A stretch of 64,000 bases of DNA from Anisakis pegreffii (lineage: Eukaryota > Nematoda > Chromadorea > Rhabditida > Anisakidae): NCBI GenBank assembly GCA_035041965.1, contig JAPYMA010000340.1, forward strand, positions 62,001-126,000, given 5' to 3'. Shown one piece after another: positions 1 through 12,715 of this stretch. The notes beneath the pieces were generated by a model that ran no database searches, was not told the origin of the DNA, and worked only from the letters and a program-made list of their open reading frames with translations. A program made the position numbers and the translations under genes. Positions within the stretch are counted from its first letter, which is position 1. Each line of letters starts with the position of its first letter.

Positions 1-3000
1 ATAGGACAAATGTGCTATTGATATAGAGGAAATTGAAAGAATAAATGGTTCAATTGGAAGGCACTATCGCACATTCACTCGAAAATCTGTAAAGCTGTTT
101 CTTTGCATGAATAATGCTCTATCGTCCATGTGAACGTAATTATATGGGCCATTTGGCTTGTATCTATTTCCAGACATATGCATTCATTTGCACTTTTCAC
201 GAAAATCCATTGATCTCTACTTGAGATATAAGAGAAAAGTCTTTCTCATGCTTATGTAAAAGCTATCAGCTAGTTGCAATAAATAATGAGACGTTTCGAA
301 CGATATTCATTCGTCCCACCTTAATCTCACCACTGCGTCTTTCACACCTCTAAAATATAGAGACAGCCACAAACGGCTATCATATCACATCATATTCACA
401 TATATTCATAATTTATCCATCCAATCGGCAATATACGTTTGCACGAATTCGTGCATGAATGTGGCTGCAAATAGATTGCTTGAAAATGCGATCCTATGAT
501 AATATATGCCATTAATAAAACACATAAAATTTACGAGCCGATTGGTTGCAACAGCGAAAATGGTTGGTTGCAATGAACGAGCTTTTAATGTTTTGTGATC
601 AGTGATTAGCGAGGGAGTAGGCAAGTGTTTACGACGGTGATAAATGAAAGTGAGGGAGGCAGGAAGCAAGCAAGCATCTAATCCAATCTAGTCTCGTTTC
701 ATTTCGCTTTATTGCATCTCATTTTGGCTTCATTTTGACGGTTTCCTCATCAGAGCAAATTCATTTTCAATTCAATTTGCCACTTTTACTTTAAACAAAC
801 ACATGAATTTAGATGCATAAGTATTTGTGGCATCTTCAAAATTTTTTTCATGTTCTCATACAACAAATGATATTCTCAGATAACAAATTTTTGCTTCACT
901 TATTCATCAGATCATATGGACGTGTCATATGGAATAGTTGCTTGTATACTCAAATACGAACACTTTGGACACGAATCACATTATTTGTTCTATAAGACGC
1001 AGATTTTATTCAATTGGATTTCAGATCAGGGAATACATATCGAATTTTTTGTGTGAACCTAAGGCTAAGCATAATTCGAAACAATTCCATGTCAAGAGCA
1101 AATTATTCGGGTTTTTATCCGGTGAATACGGTGGAGGGTAGTTGATTAATTGAGTGGATGCTTGATTGGTCTGCGAAATTTATCACTTCCGAAGGACGGA
1201 TAATTAGCTCATACAACGAATTCTTTCGAGGCTCCTGTTCTCAGAAAGAGTGTCGGGTGCATTTCTGAGAAAATTTATGCTACTGATTGAAATTTGATAG
1301 CATTGATAAATTGGCTGCAAAAAAAAGATCACAGTTGCCATGTCAAAATTCGATTGAAAATGCGTTTGCTGTCTATTGATGTTGAGTGATCATCTGATCT
1401 AATCTGAGACACTGAAAAACACCTAGTATCTGAATTGACTTCAAAAAATTGGTCGTTAAATTTATTAAAGTGTCATTCCTTATTAGTTAAAGTGAACACA
1501 TTCCATATTCCACGAACCATGTCTAATTTCCTACCGCAGGGACATTTTCAACAATATTGAAAGCCAATTGAATGAGCATCTTCGTCTTAAACCATTCATT
1601 ATACGAAGGAGTCACACAGTATCAGTATAGCATTCGAAATGAGTGGCTCAAGAGAGGACAGCAGAATGAAGCTTGTTCGATGTCGTTGATTTAGTGATAC
1701 TATATTGGAGCATGATTTACGACAACACTACAGTGGTCAGTTACGCGCTCAGGGAATTGAAATCCATAAAATAGAATTCAACAGAGAGTTTGTTGAAATG
1801 AGTTCAAAATCAAAAGCTTGCGCAAAGGCAACAAAAAAATTCAGCTTTGAGATTGAAGAGTATTAAAAATGAATGAGAGTTAGAACGAGGGAATAAGGCG
1901 AGAAAAAAATCATTCTGTTTTTGGATTCTTCAGTTTGACAACAGTATGGACGATAAATTGCACATAAATTTTTTCGTTTCCTTCCTTAATTTTCTGCTTT
2001 GACCAAATTTTTTTGCTCGTTTGCAGTTTTTGATCAGAAAATATTCGTGCAAGGATAATATGAGTTCATTTGCAGTGGCAATAATTCAAAAACGCTTGGC
2101 TTTTACCAGTCAATTTCCTTTAATGTAATATCCGATGTAGTCGAAGTAAGCAGACAAGCAACAAGCATTCTATTCGGTAGCCATAAAAGTGCTATTGAAT
2201 AGCTATTGAAAGTGCAAATGATGAGTTCGTTTTTGGGATTTTTCCGTTTTTTCCCAGTTTTTTGGCGTACTGAATATGAGGTAGAATATTGCGAGGAGAT
2301 TCCAAATGAGGAGATCTAAAAATCAGGGAATCTGAAAGGAATATGAGGAGATCTGAAAAAAAAATTAGCTAGCTGATTACATGGCAGCTCTGGATTCCGA
2401 TATATGTGCATATGGTGAAGTCAAACTTATAACTGACGGTCACTCATAGAAGCTATAGTGGAATGGAGTTTTTACTTATATGGTGGTTGAACAGAGCGTT
2501 TATAAATACGTAGCAATTACTGATACACACATCAACAATGAACAGAACAGAATTATGTATTAAAAATATAAGTGCGATTATGGTGTGATAAGGTGAGATG
2601 ATGTTATAAGAATGACGTGGTGTATATTACAAAGTGCAATATGTTTAGATATATTCATAAATAAGATATAATGATTTGATAAAGAATAAATATTACATAA
2701 CGAAGGTGAATCACAAAAATTTTCGTGAATATCTTTGTTCACGACAGAAACTGTTGATGAAATAAGAATTGGAGCGCAATTAGTAAATGCTGAAATTATG
2801 GTCTGTGGTCAGCAGTTTTCGTCACATAGAAGTAACAGGAATTGCTAGTTCTCATACTTACGTTAAAATTTCAATAGTTAACACTAATAACGATGATAGC
2901 TAAGTGGCTTGAAAGTAGTTTTGAGATCTGGAAATTTGCTATTTCAACGACTTCAATGGACAATTAACTGCATTAAATGAGGCCATTCAACAGAATCGTA

Positions 3001-3243
3001 TTAAAATTAACCTAGAGAAATGATGACAACGAAATGAATCAGCGAAGAGTAGTAGCAAAATTGGATCTGAAAACTGAGAGGAAGCAAAAGTCTCGACCGC
3101 GGCAGGAGTCGAACCTGCAATCTTCGGTTCCGTAGACCGACGCGTTGTCCATTGCGCCACGCGGCCACACTTCAAGTGTTTTCCATCGTATGGAATAAAC
3201 AAGGAGGAGATTAAATAAGCAATGAGTTTTTCCAAATTTACAG
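1..3243. other. Gene-poor 5' stretch, probably intron of the alpha2-delta gene
   Basis: I find no exon here that continues the alpha2-delta reading frame: nothing resembles the VWA_N domain or the metal-binding start of the VWA domain, which must lie upstream of the exon at 3244. Short open frames exist but have no recognisable content or splice context. The only supported gene is the tRNA at 3094-3166. The stretch is therefore most simply read as intron sequence, with the missing 5' exons before the window. Confidence 0.5.
3094..3166 (-). tRNA. tRNA-Arg (anticodon ACG)
   Basis: Read on the minus strand, 73 nt fold into a complete cloverleaf. The 7-bp acceptor stem is GGCCGCG paired with CGCGGTC (one G-U) and the discriminator is G. 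The A box reads TGGCGCAATGG and the B box GGTTCGACTCC. The anticodon stem TCGGT/ACCGA encloses the loop CTACGGA, giving anticodon ACG, which after A34-to-inosine editing reads CGU, CGC and CGA. There is no intron and, as expected for a eukaryote, no encoded CCA. It lies about 78 bp upstream of, and antisense to, an alpha2-delta exon, so it is probably intronic. Confidence 0.95.
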
Positions 3244-6200
3244 TGATCCCGAAAAAGCTTATTGATTGGGATGATTCAAATTCCAGCATAGCATATGTCA
3301 GTGATTCGCAGTTTATAGGAAACCATATCTGCTCTAGCAACTGCAACCCATATCTTCGGGTAAAAACTGCATCCATCCCCTTCTCAAAAAAATTTGCTAT
3401 TCCTTTCGGCGTTTATTTTGTAATAACACAGTTTTATATTATCGAAACACAAAGTATTCATATCATACAAACACAAAAGGGAGGGATTCTCCAAGTGAGA
3501 TATACGAAAGTTACATTACATCATCCGAATCGATAGTGCATGATATCCGTGTACATCTTATACATATACAGCTAACGTATAGATTTAAAGGTTGAATTTA
3601 TATATCACTTTGGTGTCCCTCACAAATCGTCTCTTTCGCGCTCCGTCGCGACAACTCAAAATTTCCATCAAAAATATTTCAGATTTTACGAAAGTATTTG
3701 GAACGGATTGATGAACGAGACCAAGCTCAATTGGTGCCGGCGCTTAATTTAAGCTTTTCCTTATTCACCAAGGTACGCAGCTCATTGTCAGTTGACCGTA
3801 CAATATCATTCCAGCTCCTCTCACTGAAGAGTGGTTTTTTATGTCATACGATTTTTATGATCGAAACGATCAGAAACAAATTCTGAGCTTTCAAAATATG
3901 CATTTTCAAGCGAAGATGGCAGAATTATTGGATAATTTATAGCGATTTCTCATCCTCGACTTAAATTTTTCAGTTCTCTCCGTTAACAATATTCTTTTGC
4001 ATTGTTCATGTGAAAGAGAATGTTTGCTTCAGAGAGGTGATTTGAATGTCACCGAAATCTGGAAAGAAGACGAACGCCATGGTGACACGGGAAGTGGTGG
4101 TCATAAACTGATAATGCTCTTCACTGACGGTGTCGAAGAGTGGCCAATTGGTGTGATTAACAGTCGAAAATCATTGCAATCCACCGATCCGGTAGGTATT
4201 CACTATTCCAATCCAAATAGATCTTCTCATCGAAAATTTTCAAATTCTAAAATTTCCACGTAAATTTCCCATTCGGTACGCCTTTCGAACCCGAAAGTGA
4301 TATTTATTTAGCAACCACACTAATGATTCATTGCAATCGCAGAATCTTTTCTCATCAACTGGATATCTTTGCATCCATCGTTTCTTGCTGTCGTAATTAA
4401 TTACTTCCAAAGTTATTCCTAATCTTCGAGCATCCTCTCCTCCCAGTCATGCCATTTTTGTCTCGACTTATAAATTCAATGATCCTTGATTCACCGCTGA
4501 GTCGATAATGATACCTGCGGAATGAATAGAATAATAATAATTGTAATAATGACTTATAACTTCTCACTGTACTGTCACCGTTTAGTGTTTTTAAACCAAC
4601 TGAAAATTGTTGGCCCAGACTCATTACTTCAATTTTATTTATTCATTTACTCAGCTAGTCAAGAGGTTTATGCGTTTCGCACCTAAACCTCTTTAAGATC
4701 TCTCTAGCTCTCACTATTATCACAGTTAATTGCTCTTCTCAACCGTATTTGTCTGGCTATTTTGCAATATTGTCTTGCCATCTCATTTCGGTCGACCCGG
4801 ACTTCGTTTTCCGATTCTAGGCTGACACCCTGTGAACTTCTTTGCACAGTTTTATTCATTAAATGCTTAATTGATCATCAATGTGATAAGTGATCAACAG
4901 AATTTGCGGTGTTATTACTTCATTTACAGATTCGTGTATTTGGATTTTCGATGGGTTATGGTACAGGACCGATGCCAGCACTCGCCTATATCGCTTGTCA
5001 TACGAACGCATCGTATGCGATCGTTGATTCCATATCAGACGTTAAACGTCAATCCGTGTCTTATTTGAAAAAACTTTCGAATGTTCTCGCTATCGCCTAT
5101 GCGAACAATCCGCCGTCGGCACGTCCCGTCACATGGTGAATTTTCAGTCTAGTCTTTTCGAGAGCAAACTGAAGATTGAGTTGGTTGGTGAATAGTGTTT
5201 TGATGATTACTGTGCGATAATCGTTAATGAAATCACTTCTTCAAATTACTTGTCATTAATTTGATATGCTAACGGAATTGAGTTATCAATTAGAACTTGA
5301 GTAATTTTACAATTCCTGCTCCACACTAAATTGGATCTAGTTAAGTTGGACAATAGGTTGTTGAAGTCGACTAAACGCACGCTCTTCAAATATTAAGACC
5401 ATTGAAACATTAACTTTTGACTGCGAAAAATGTTTTCGGATAAAATTCAATTCGTGAGTGGAATATCTTACATTGTTTGAATTCATAAGGCCACTTTGTA
5501 GCGAATCATGTGCAAAACTCGGAACTTTCACGATCTCATTCAAACATATGACGCGTTTCAGGGTAACCCCACTAATGGACAGTCAAGGTTCGGGGCCAAC
5601 GTTAACAGTCTCGATGCCAATTCTGAACACAATGGAGAATGCGAGTGGCAGTGGAGTGTTGGGTGTAGCTGGTATTGATATACGTTTCAAACAAATTGCT
5701 AAGATCTTACCTGAACATGAGCAAATGTATGCGTTTATTGTGAACAACAACGGAATCGCTCTCTATCATCCTAAGTTGAAAATACCGGTAAGAATTCAAG
5801 AATTCAACCAGCCACAACAGCAATGTAATATCATAAAATCGCCAACTTAAAGTTTAAAATAACCATAGCATCGATCAAAACTAATCGCTATATCTCTCAT
5901 CATCGTACAGGTATATGATTTTATACATGCTGTCGAGTAAATCTGCAGATCATTTATAAGATACATAAAATTCCAATGTTAGCTGCTCGTAGCACTCAGA
6001 AAATTTATTTCACTTTTTGGTAACAATCTTATAAAGTGCCATTCGGTCTATATTATGAATCAACTTGTGCTTAACTCATCAGCCATCTGATCAGCGAATA
6101 GAAACTCGTTTGTTTGATTGCAGAAAACGGAGGTGTACTCGGTACGTCGAACGGCATGCTACGATAAGCGTTCTCGTTCACGTGGCGGAGGTCGTATTCA

Positions 6201-9200
6201 ATTCGGTGAAGCTGACGAGAGGGTTCTGAGACTGATGGGTCTTTTGGATTCAATATTCACAATCGATATTGTTAGTTTTTTTACAGACTTAATCCTCCTC
6301 CAGTCTTTCCACTTTGAAAGGGATCAATAGAAGTAGAGCCTGGAAACGTAATTGAATATCTGATTGGATGGTGCTGCAAAATGATAGATGACATTCAATT
6401 ACATTTTTATTTGTCAGGATTTTTGTTTTGTTGTTTAGGAAGTATTCTTGCTAGTGAAATTGTATCGTAACACATGAAAAATTTGAGCTCATTTCCCTGC
6501 GCGATAGTTTGCTGAATGCAACTTTATTACAGATCGAGCTGGAAAGAGATTCGAAAATATTTCGAAAGTTTCGCAGAATGATGATCGATCGAAACTGTAG
6601 CCGTGCACCGCTGCTTGATGTGAGCGTTTGAAATTTTTTAATCTTCAAAGTTTAATTTCTTTGATCACTTCAAAACGGGTCGGTAACTACTTCAAATAAG
6701 AAAGGATTTTACAACAATGACATGAAATCAAGTCCAGTTTTTCCGAGACCAAATAAATGAGATCGAAAATTTAAGGGAACTCGAGAGTACTGGTGTCGAA
6801 GCGTTAAAGGCACTCCACTCACGATCGGCTTTGTGGCCTTCAAGGACCGTAGCATTACTGTCTTGAGCGGTGGAGTGGAACGTCCACAGAACCCGAACAA
6901 AGCCCTTGTGGGACACTACGTTCCGAAACGGTTTCTTTCATCATCCTGGCCAAAAAACACTTTGCAGAATGCCTTGCAAATGAATTTTCTCATGAATTCT
7001 CGATAAATAGCACACTTCAGAACTGATCTTGAAAATATAATCTTGAAGATATTTCCGAATCTCGATCAACCATCGGTTTGAATCATTTTCAGTCTTGATC
7101 ATGGATTTTTAATCGCCACCTCAAAAATTTCTGGAGGATGGTCATTTTCACATCTGCATACGAACATTTCTCATCAAATGATCAGTCAGTTTTTCAAATT
7201 GATTGAGTCGAAACCTATGAAGTTATGAAACATTTGGATTTGATATAAGCAATCACTACCATGGATATTGGTGCTCATTGAGGTAGCACACCGCACCATA
7301 ACGCTAGCAGCTATTTTCTCAAGCCAGTATTTGTTTTGCAGTGGTCTTTGTCGTGGTGACTTGGATCATGTGGATATGACCGAACGTTTCAACGCCTTCT
7401 TGGAGGCTCGTAAATGCGAGATGGATACGAATTTGCCGTATGCACTCGTGGTCACCTTGAATAATTGGACAGAAAGTTGGCCAGATTTGGGCGAAAATGA
7501 AACCTGCGAAACGAATCCACTGCCACCGAATTTCGATCCGCTTTATCATATCACTTCATTCGTCAATACTTTCAATCATATTACAGCGTTTTATCCCAAA
7601 TGGTTGGTAATTCGCAATTTTGATCGCTTATTCCATCTCTTTCAGTCAGTTTCGGCGTTTATTTGCAATAACACTAAATCATGTTATCGAAACACAAAGT
7701 ATTAATATCATAGAATCACAAAGGGATAAAGTCGTCCAAGCAGTACATACGAAAGTTCCATTTCATCATCCGAACCAATGGGGCAGTATATGATAACTAT
7801 GCAAGCAGAAAGGGATAAGACGATCATCCAACAGTACATACAAATATTCTATTTCATCATGCAATTCGTATATCAATTCTGTCCATAGAACACTTTGGTC
7901 TGCCTGCTGAATAGTATCGTTCGTGTTCTGTCGCGACAATCTGAGGGTTGTAGCTGCAGTCTGAAACTTGATCCGTGATGTTTTCCATAGGGTGGACTGA
8001 GATGTTTAGTCATTAACAGTTCTATTATAAAGACTAATTGTCTGAAGCGGTTCGTTAAGTCCATTTATTGCAATCAACCTTGCGGAAACGGAACATTAAA
8101 ACTCTATTTATCAAATACTGATAATGAGATAATGAGAGGATATCAAGGATAGCTGGAACTTTATTGAAGTTCAGTCTTGTTAGTAGAGCATTCACGCATC
8201 TGAACTTAAAATTTTAGCAACTTCGAATCGCTTCTTCCAATAGCGGATGTACTGGAGTTGGAACGATATCCGAAACCATCAAGCAAACTCAAATTGTTCG
8301 CTTTCAACGACAACAATAAGATCACAATAACTGCTTACAAGCAGATTTTTGATTCGGTCTATTCGAGACGACTGGCTGTTGGTGGTGTTCAGTGGACCAC
8401 CGAATTCATTGATCGTTTCTTCTATAATATCACCGCTCACCGTCCCGAATGGGCTGTATGCTATCAGGTTGGAAATGCTGACTGTAATACGATTTATTGA
8501 CTGTTACTGTAATATCGCTTTTCCGTAATCCGTATTTAATAGTACTGTGCTTTTTCGTTTAGTATTTCTACATCTGTTAGCACCAGCAACATTCTTACGG
8601 TACATTGACACTCTTTGATAATAAATAAAAGATTAAATGTTTCGATGTGGTACTTCTAACATGAATAAATGCAAAAATTGTGATTGCCCACAAGTTCAGA
8701 ATCGAAACGAATGATATCCATAGAAATCGGCAAGAAATAAAATGCGATATTGTGGATTCTCCAGTATCCACAGCTATTACAACACCCCTGAAACCTTCAT
8801 AAAATGAAGCTGAAAATGAAATTCTTTCTACTGAAATCCATAATTTTCGAATTGTAATTCGAATGTGTTTATTTTTTCAGTTGAAAAAGAGCTGTCACTT
8901 AGTGCTGTCGGATGGCTTCATTGTGGCTGGCAAGTACTCACAACAACACCTATCATCTGCAGATGCACTACTTTTCGATTATATGATCAAAAAACGAATG
9001 ATTAAAAAGTTTGAAATGTTCACATCTTTCAGAAATTTCTTTTAAATCAAACATTTTAAGCTTTTGATTTGCTAAGAACTAATAATCAAACTCGTTAAAT
9101 GACCTCCTATGTTCCCCTCAGTTATCTAATTGATTTTACAGCTGTCCTCGTACCCTTTTCTCATGTCAATACTTAAGAAGAAAGCTAAACGTTATCACAT

Positions 9201-11484
9201 GCTTGGATTAACGAAATCCAAATCTCTATGCTGAACATCAACGAAATAATCTCATAAACTTTAAGAATTCCACAAGAATTCTGAGCGAACTTCTTGACAG
9301 ATACAGTAACATAATCTACCCCTAATTTGATATGGATATACTGAAACCTGATACTGCAAAGTAATCAGTGTAATAAGAAATTCGTTGCAGGACCTATCGC
9401 CGTGACAATCAAGCCCAATGCAGTGCCCAACGATTCCTCTATTCAATAAATAAAGCCGCTCCAAAACCGCACTCTTTCACCACACTCTTATTTCGTCTCA
9501 CAAAACTTCTCACCAGCACGTTCTGGTAACTCCTCACCTTTGACCCAGCAAATACCTTATACTAATGCTTCGTGTATCGCTCTTTAAGAAGCTCAGTGAT
9601 ACGACCAAAATTTCAAATCACATCGATTACACTTTATAGAATTTCGACATCAAAGTTTCGCTAAATAAGATCAGTCCCTACTAGTGACGGTTCTGTTTCC
9701 GCTCAAACTGTTCAGATCAGGCGTGCCGCTGTTTTTAGGCGACTGACGCTATCAGCTCATGCTGGTTGATCTGAAATCGGCATGATCGATCATTTTTGCG
9801 AAACTCGAAGTCTTGTGCTGTTCTAGTTCTGTTCTATTCGAAGAAAATAATTGGACAATTCTAAAAAAGGACAAACAACAGAACCGAACTGAGGAGCGAA
9901 GTAGAACTTTGCAAATTTGCAAAGTTTGTTTGCAAAGAGTTTGCAAAAAGTGGGGAATAGAAATGTCACTAATCTGGATAGGATATTATAAGATGAGTGA
10001 TTGATTGCTGAATGAAAATGCTCTCATTAAGGTTGGATATCTGGTTATTGGTGACGGCAACGATCCGAGGTGCTCTCACACAACCAATAATGGTCGGTGG
10101 AACGTGTCAGTTCTCGAGGATCAAACATCGAGAGATATGCTCTTTGGAGTATCCAATCTACGAGATAACGCTCACCGAAAAGCACAATTTCATGCTCAAC
10201 GATGGTGTTTGTTCAAGGTGATCGATGTATTGCACTGAATTATCAAATTCGATTCATTCAGTATTCTCAAATTTTCTCAAATTTTATGACAAAATAAAGT
10301 GCGGATTAAAATTTTCAATTATTTATGAGTCGAAATGACTTTCGCCAATGCGCAGTGACATTCGATGAATTGACTGGACTTGACGACCAATGAACATCGT
10401 TAATCAACCATGCATAATAATCGAATTTTATGTGATATTTCATCAGCTTAATGAAATTTTCGAAGGGAACCCACAAAAAAGTTAGCGCAATATTGAATGA
10501 TGGACCATGTAAGTTATGCTTGAATGATTAACTGGATGCTAAATTTAAGGGAAATTCAAATAATGCCATTCCCAGATGCATCACTTCATCTGTTTCTCAC
10601 CGATAATGCGTGTGCAAATTTAACAAAAAAGAGTGCACATAGTTTTACACCAAGACGCAGTAAGTTCACACAAATTCATAAGTCTTTATTGATTTCAATT
10701 ATGGTGCATGAAACCAGATCGGAAGTGTACATAAATGATCCGTGATTGAAGAGAAAATCCACATGTAAATCCAGGATGATCACATGAAGTCAAATTGTTC
10801 AAAACGATCGAAAATTTGTGGAAATCTTCAAGTTAATACTATTGAAAAATCTGAAATCTGATAGGAAATTCCTGATTCAGTGGTAAACTGTCCCTTATTC
10901 AACGGAAAATCGCCTAATACGCTAAGCGGATTTCGTGATTGGTTGATCAATTGATACATAATGCGGTTAGTAAATAGAGTGACTGTCATTATTACAGTAT
11001 CGGAATGTGAACGTATGACACCTATGTATCGTCGACGCCGTCAGGATCTTGACTATACAAGAATTCATCCTCAGGTTTGTTTTAAAAAATAAAAAGGACT
11101 TTTTTGAGGTGAATTCAGGATTCAGTTTGAAATTATCATCAATATCGTAATTTTGCTCATTCATTCTTCATAATCTTCCACAATCCTTTACCTTAACATG
11201 CATTCTAATAAAAATAATGACAGTATGAGATTGGAGAATTTTGGAATCGCCTGATTGCTGAGCTATAATAAATTTTACTCAATCAATCTGTTTCTATCGA
11301 TACAATTCTGTTCCACTTGAACAGAATTTTCCGGCCGGAAAGCAATCATTTAGGAATCATGACGAAAATTTCGAAGAATCTAAATTTACAGGAATCTAAC
11401 CCGTCATGCACCGCTCAAAGTGTAAAAATACGTGCCCCACTCTTATTAGCTGCGATTGTGATAATCATTTTGCATATCGTTTGA
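3244..11484 (+). CDS. tag-180: Voltage-gated calcium channel alpha2-delta subunit, C-terminal part (5' end missing)
   Basis: Alpha2-delta proteins are extracellular, membrane-anchored subunits that promote surface delivery of CaV channels. In-phase exon model: 3244-3359, 3683-3772, 4033-4191, 4930-5135, 5562-5787, 6124-6270, 6533-6619, 6776-6930, 7342-7602, 8218-8467, 8881-9008, 10032-10217, 10550-10659, 10998-11074, 11392-11484, about 763 residues. The second and third exons give the late VWA domain with the MIDAS motif IMLFTDG. 5562-5787 encodes the Cache domain (GVLGVAGIDI, then NNNGIALYHPKL). Later exons match the family's Cys-rich part (SCHLVLSDGF, DGVCSR, SECERM). The last exon ends in a hydrophobic tail (PLLLAAIVIIILHIV) with no cytoplasmic extension, as expected of a GPI signal. 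A poly(A) signal AATAAA is at 11523-11528. The first exon is the least certain. Orthology to tag-180 rather than unc-36 is inferred from its neighbours. Confidence 0.88.
3404..3654 (+). repeat. Interspersed intronic repeat, family 1, copy 1
   Basis: It starts TTTCGGCGTTTATTTTG and ends CGCTCCGTCGCGACAA. It shares most of its length with 7650-7939 and with the reverse complement of 51518-51769. It fills most of the 323-bp intron between alpha2-delta exons ending at 3359 and starting at 3683. I see no terminal inverted repeats. Confidence 0.85.
7650..7939 (+). repeat. Interspersed intronic repeat, family 1, copy 2
   Basis: It has the same start (TTTCGGCGTTTATTTG) and end (TCTGTCGCGACAA) as copy 1. 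It is longer because an internal stretch resembling AAAGGGATAA...CAGTACATAC is repeated. It lies 48 bp after the donor of the alpha2-delta exon ending at 7602, in the sense orientation. Confidence 0.8.
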
Positions 11485-11530
11485 TATTCGTTGTACTGTT
11501 TAATAGAGATGTTCCAGATTTGAATAAACT

Positions 11531-11740
11531 TATTTATTTATTTGATCAGCGATTGCGACTCATTACGAGTTTATGCCTCTCTCTGTTATCACCAATACCA
11601 CTTCTTTCTTCGACATCTTTCGCTCCGCGTAACTACCAATAAGAGCCGGGAATCATCTGTCTTCGTGAATTTCTGAATTCGATTATTGATTTGGCAAGCA
11701 CAGAGGTTTCGAGTCACTCTCCAATACTGCCCAATGGAAA
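11531..11740. repeat. Interspersed repeat, family 3, copy 1
   Basis: It shares a scattered but clear match with 42555-42765, including CATTACGAGTTTATGCCTCT, ATGATCTGTCTTC-like and GGCAAGCACAGAGGTTT blocks in the same order and strand. Both copies lie downstream of a plus-strand gene's stop codon. Confidence 0.7.
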
Positions 11741-11876
11741 AAATATTGCAAAAAAATTGCCGCACATTATATATTACTCAAACTTCATTGTATCAATATC
11801 ACTTTGTCTGCTATCAATGCATTGTAACTAATGTCTTGATCACTTCGTAAAATAATTATCAGTGATGATGTGCGTG

Positions 11877-12083
11877 ACCCGTCAATCTGCCTAAAGTCAT
11901 TTTGCCTAACGACAGTTTGCCTAACGGACCAGTTTGCCTGACGACAGTTTGCCTAAGGAACAGTTTGCCTATTAGGCGGAATATCCATTAAAAAACCGTA
12001 AGTTAGGCAAACTTGTCCGTTAAGCAATGTGTCTTTAGGCAAACTGCCGTTAGGCAAAATGTCTTTAGAGAGATTGACCGGGT
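11877..12083. mobile_element. Palindromic GCCTAA-rich MITE, copy 1
   Basis: The ends are inverted copies: ACCC-GTCAATCTGCC on the left and AGATTGACCGGGT on the right. The arms hold short repeated words of the type TTTGCCTAACGRCAG that recur in inverted order in the other half, so nearly the whole element can fold back. A second copy is at 28833-29005. There is no coding capacity. Confidence 0.85.
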
Positions 12084-12503
12084 GCCGATGAGTTGTCCAA
12101 AAATTTTACTTTATGTATGCTTTGTTATGTAAAATTTCAAATGTTTCGAAATGTTGATAGCAACAATTTCTGTCTAGTTTTATTCATTCTGTTCATTTGT
12201 ATATGATTTTTTTGGAAGTTCAACGTGAGTATTTGATGTGAGATGTAAATTTTCGAAGATATCAATGATAAATTCTTTATTCAAACAGACAAATTCCCCA
12301 TAAAACTCCTAAAATATTCTTCAAATAAACATGCAACATATCCCACCAAAAAAAAACCAGCAATAACAATAACAATAGAAATAAAAATTATTTTCTAGCG
12401 ATAAGCAAAAAATGATCGCAATTAAGATACGAGAATGACAGTCGCAATAATATTATGAAAATAATGAATATGATGATAAAAATATCAATAATAACAGTAA
12501 TAA

Positions 12504-12715
12504 AACAGTAATGGCAATAACAACAACAATAATAATAGTAATAATAATAATAATAAAAGTAATAATAATAATAATAATAATAACGAAAATAATAATAATA
12601 ATGACAATAATAATAATAATAATAATAACGATAATAATAATAACTAATAATAATAATAATAACGATGATAATAATAACAACAATGATAACAATGTTGATA
12701 ATAGCAATGATAAAC
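12504..12715. repeat. (TAA)n / (ATA)n microsatellite
   Basis: About 210 bp of imperfect trinucleotide repeat interrupted by single-base changes such as TAACGA and TAGTAA. It produces spurious poly-Ile, poly-Asn and poly-Tyr open frames on both strands. Confidence 0.95.

Noticed and set aside
3222..3536. Uninterrupted 104-codon frame covering the first alpha2-delta exon and the following sequence
   Set aside because: The part after 3360 is intron and family 1 repeat, as shown by its recurrence at 7650 and 51518.
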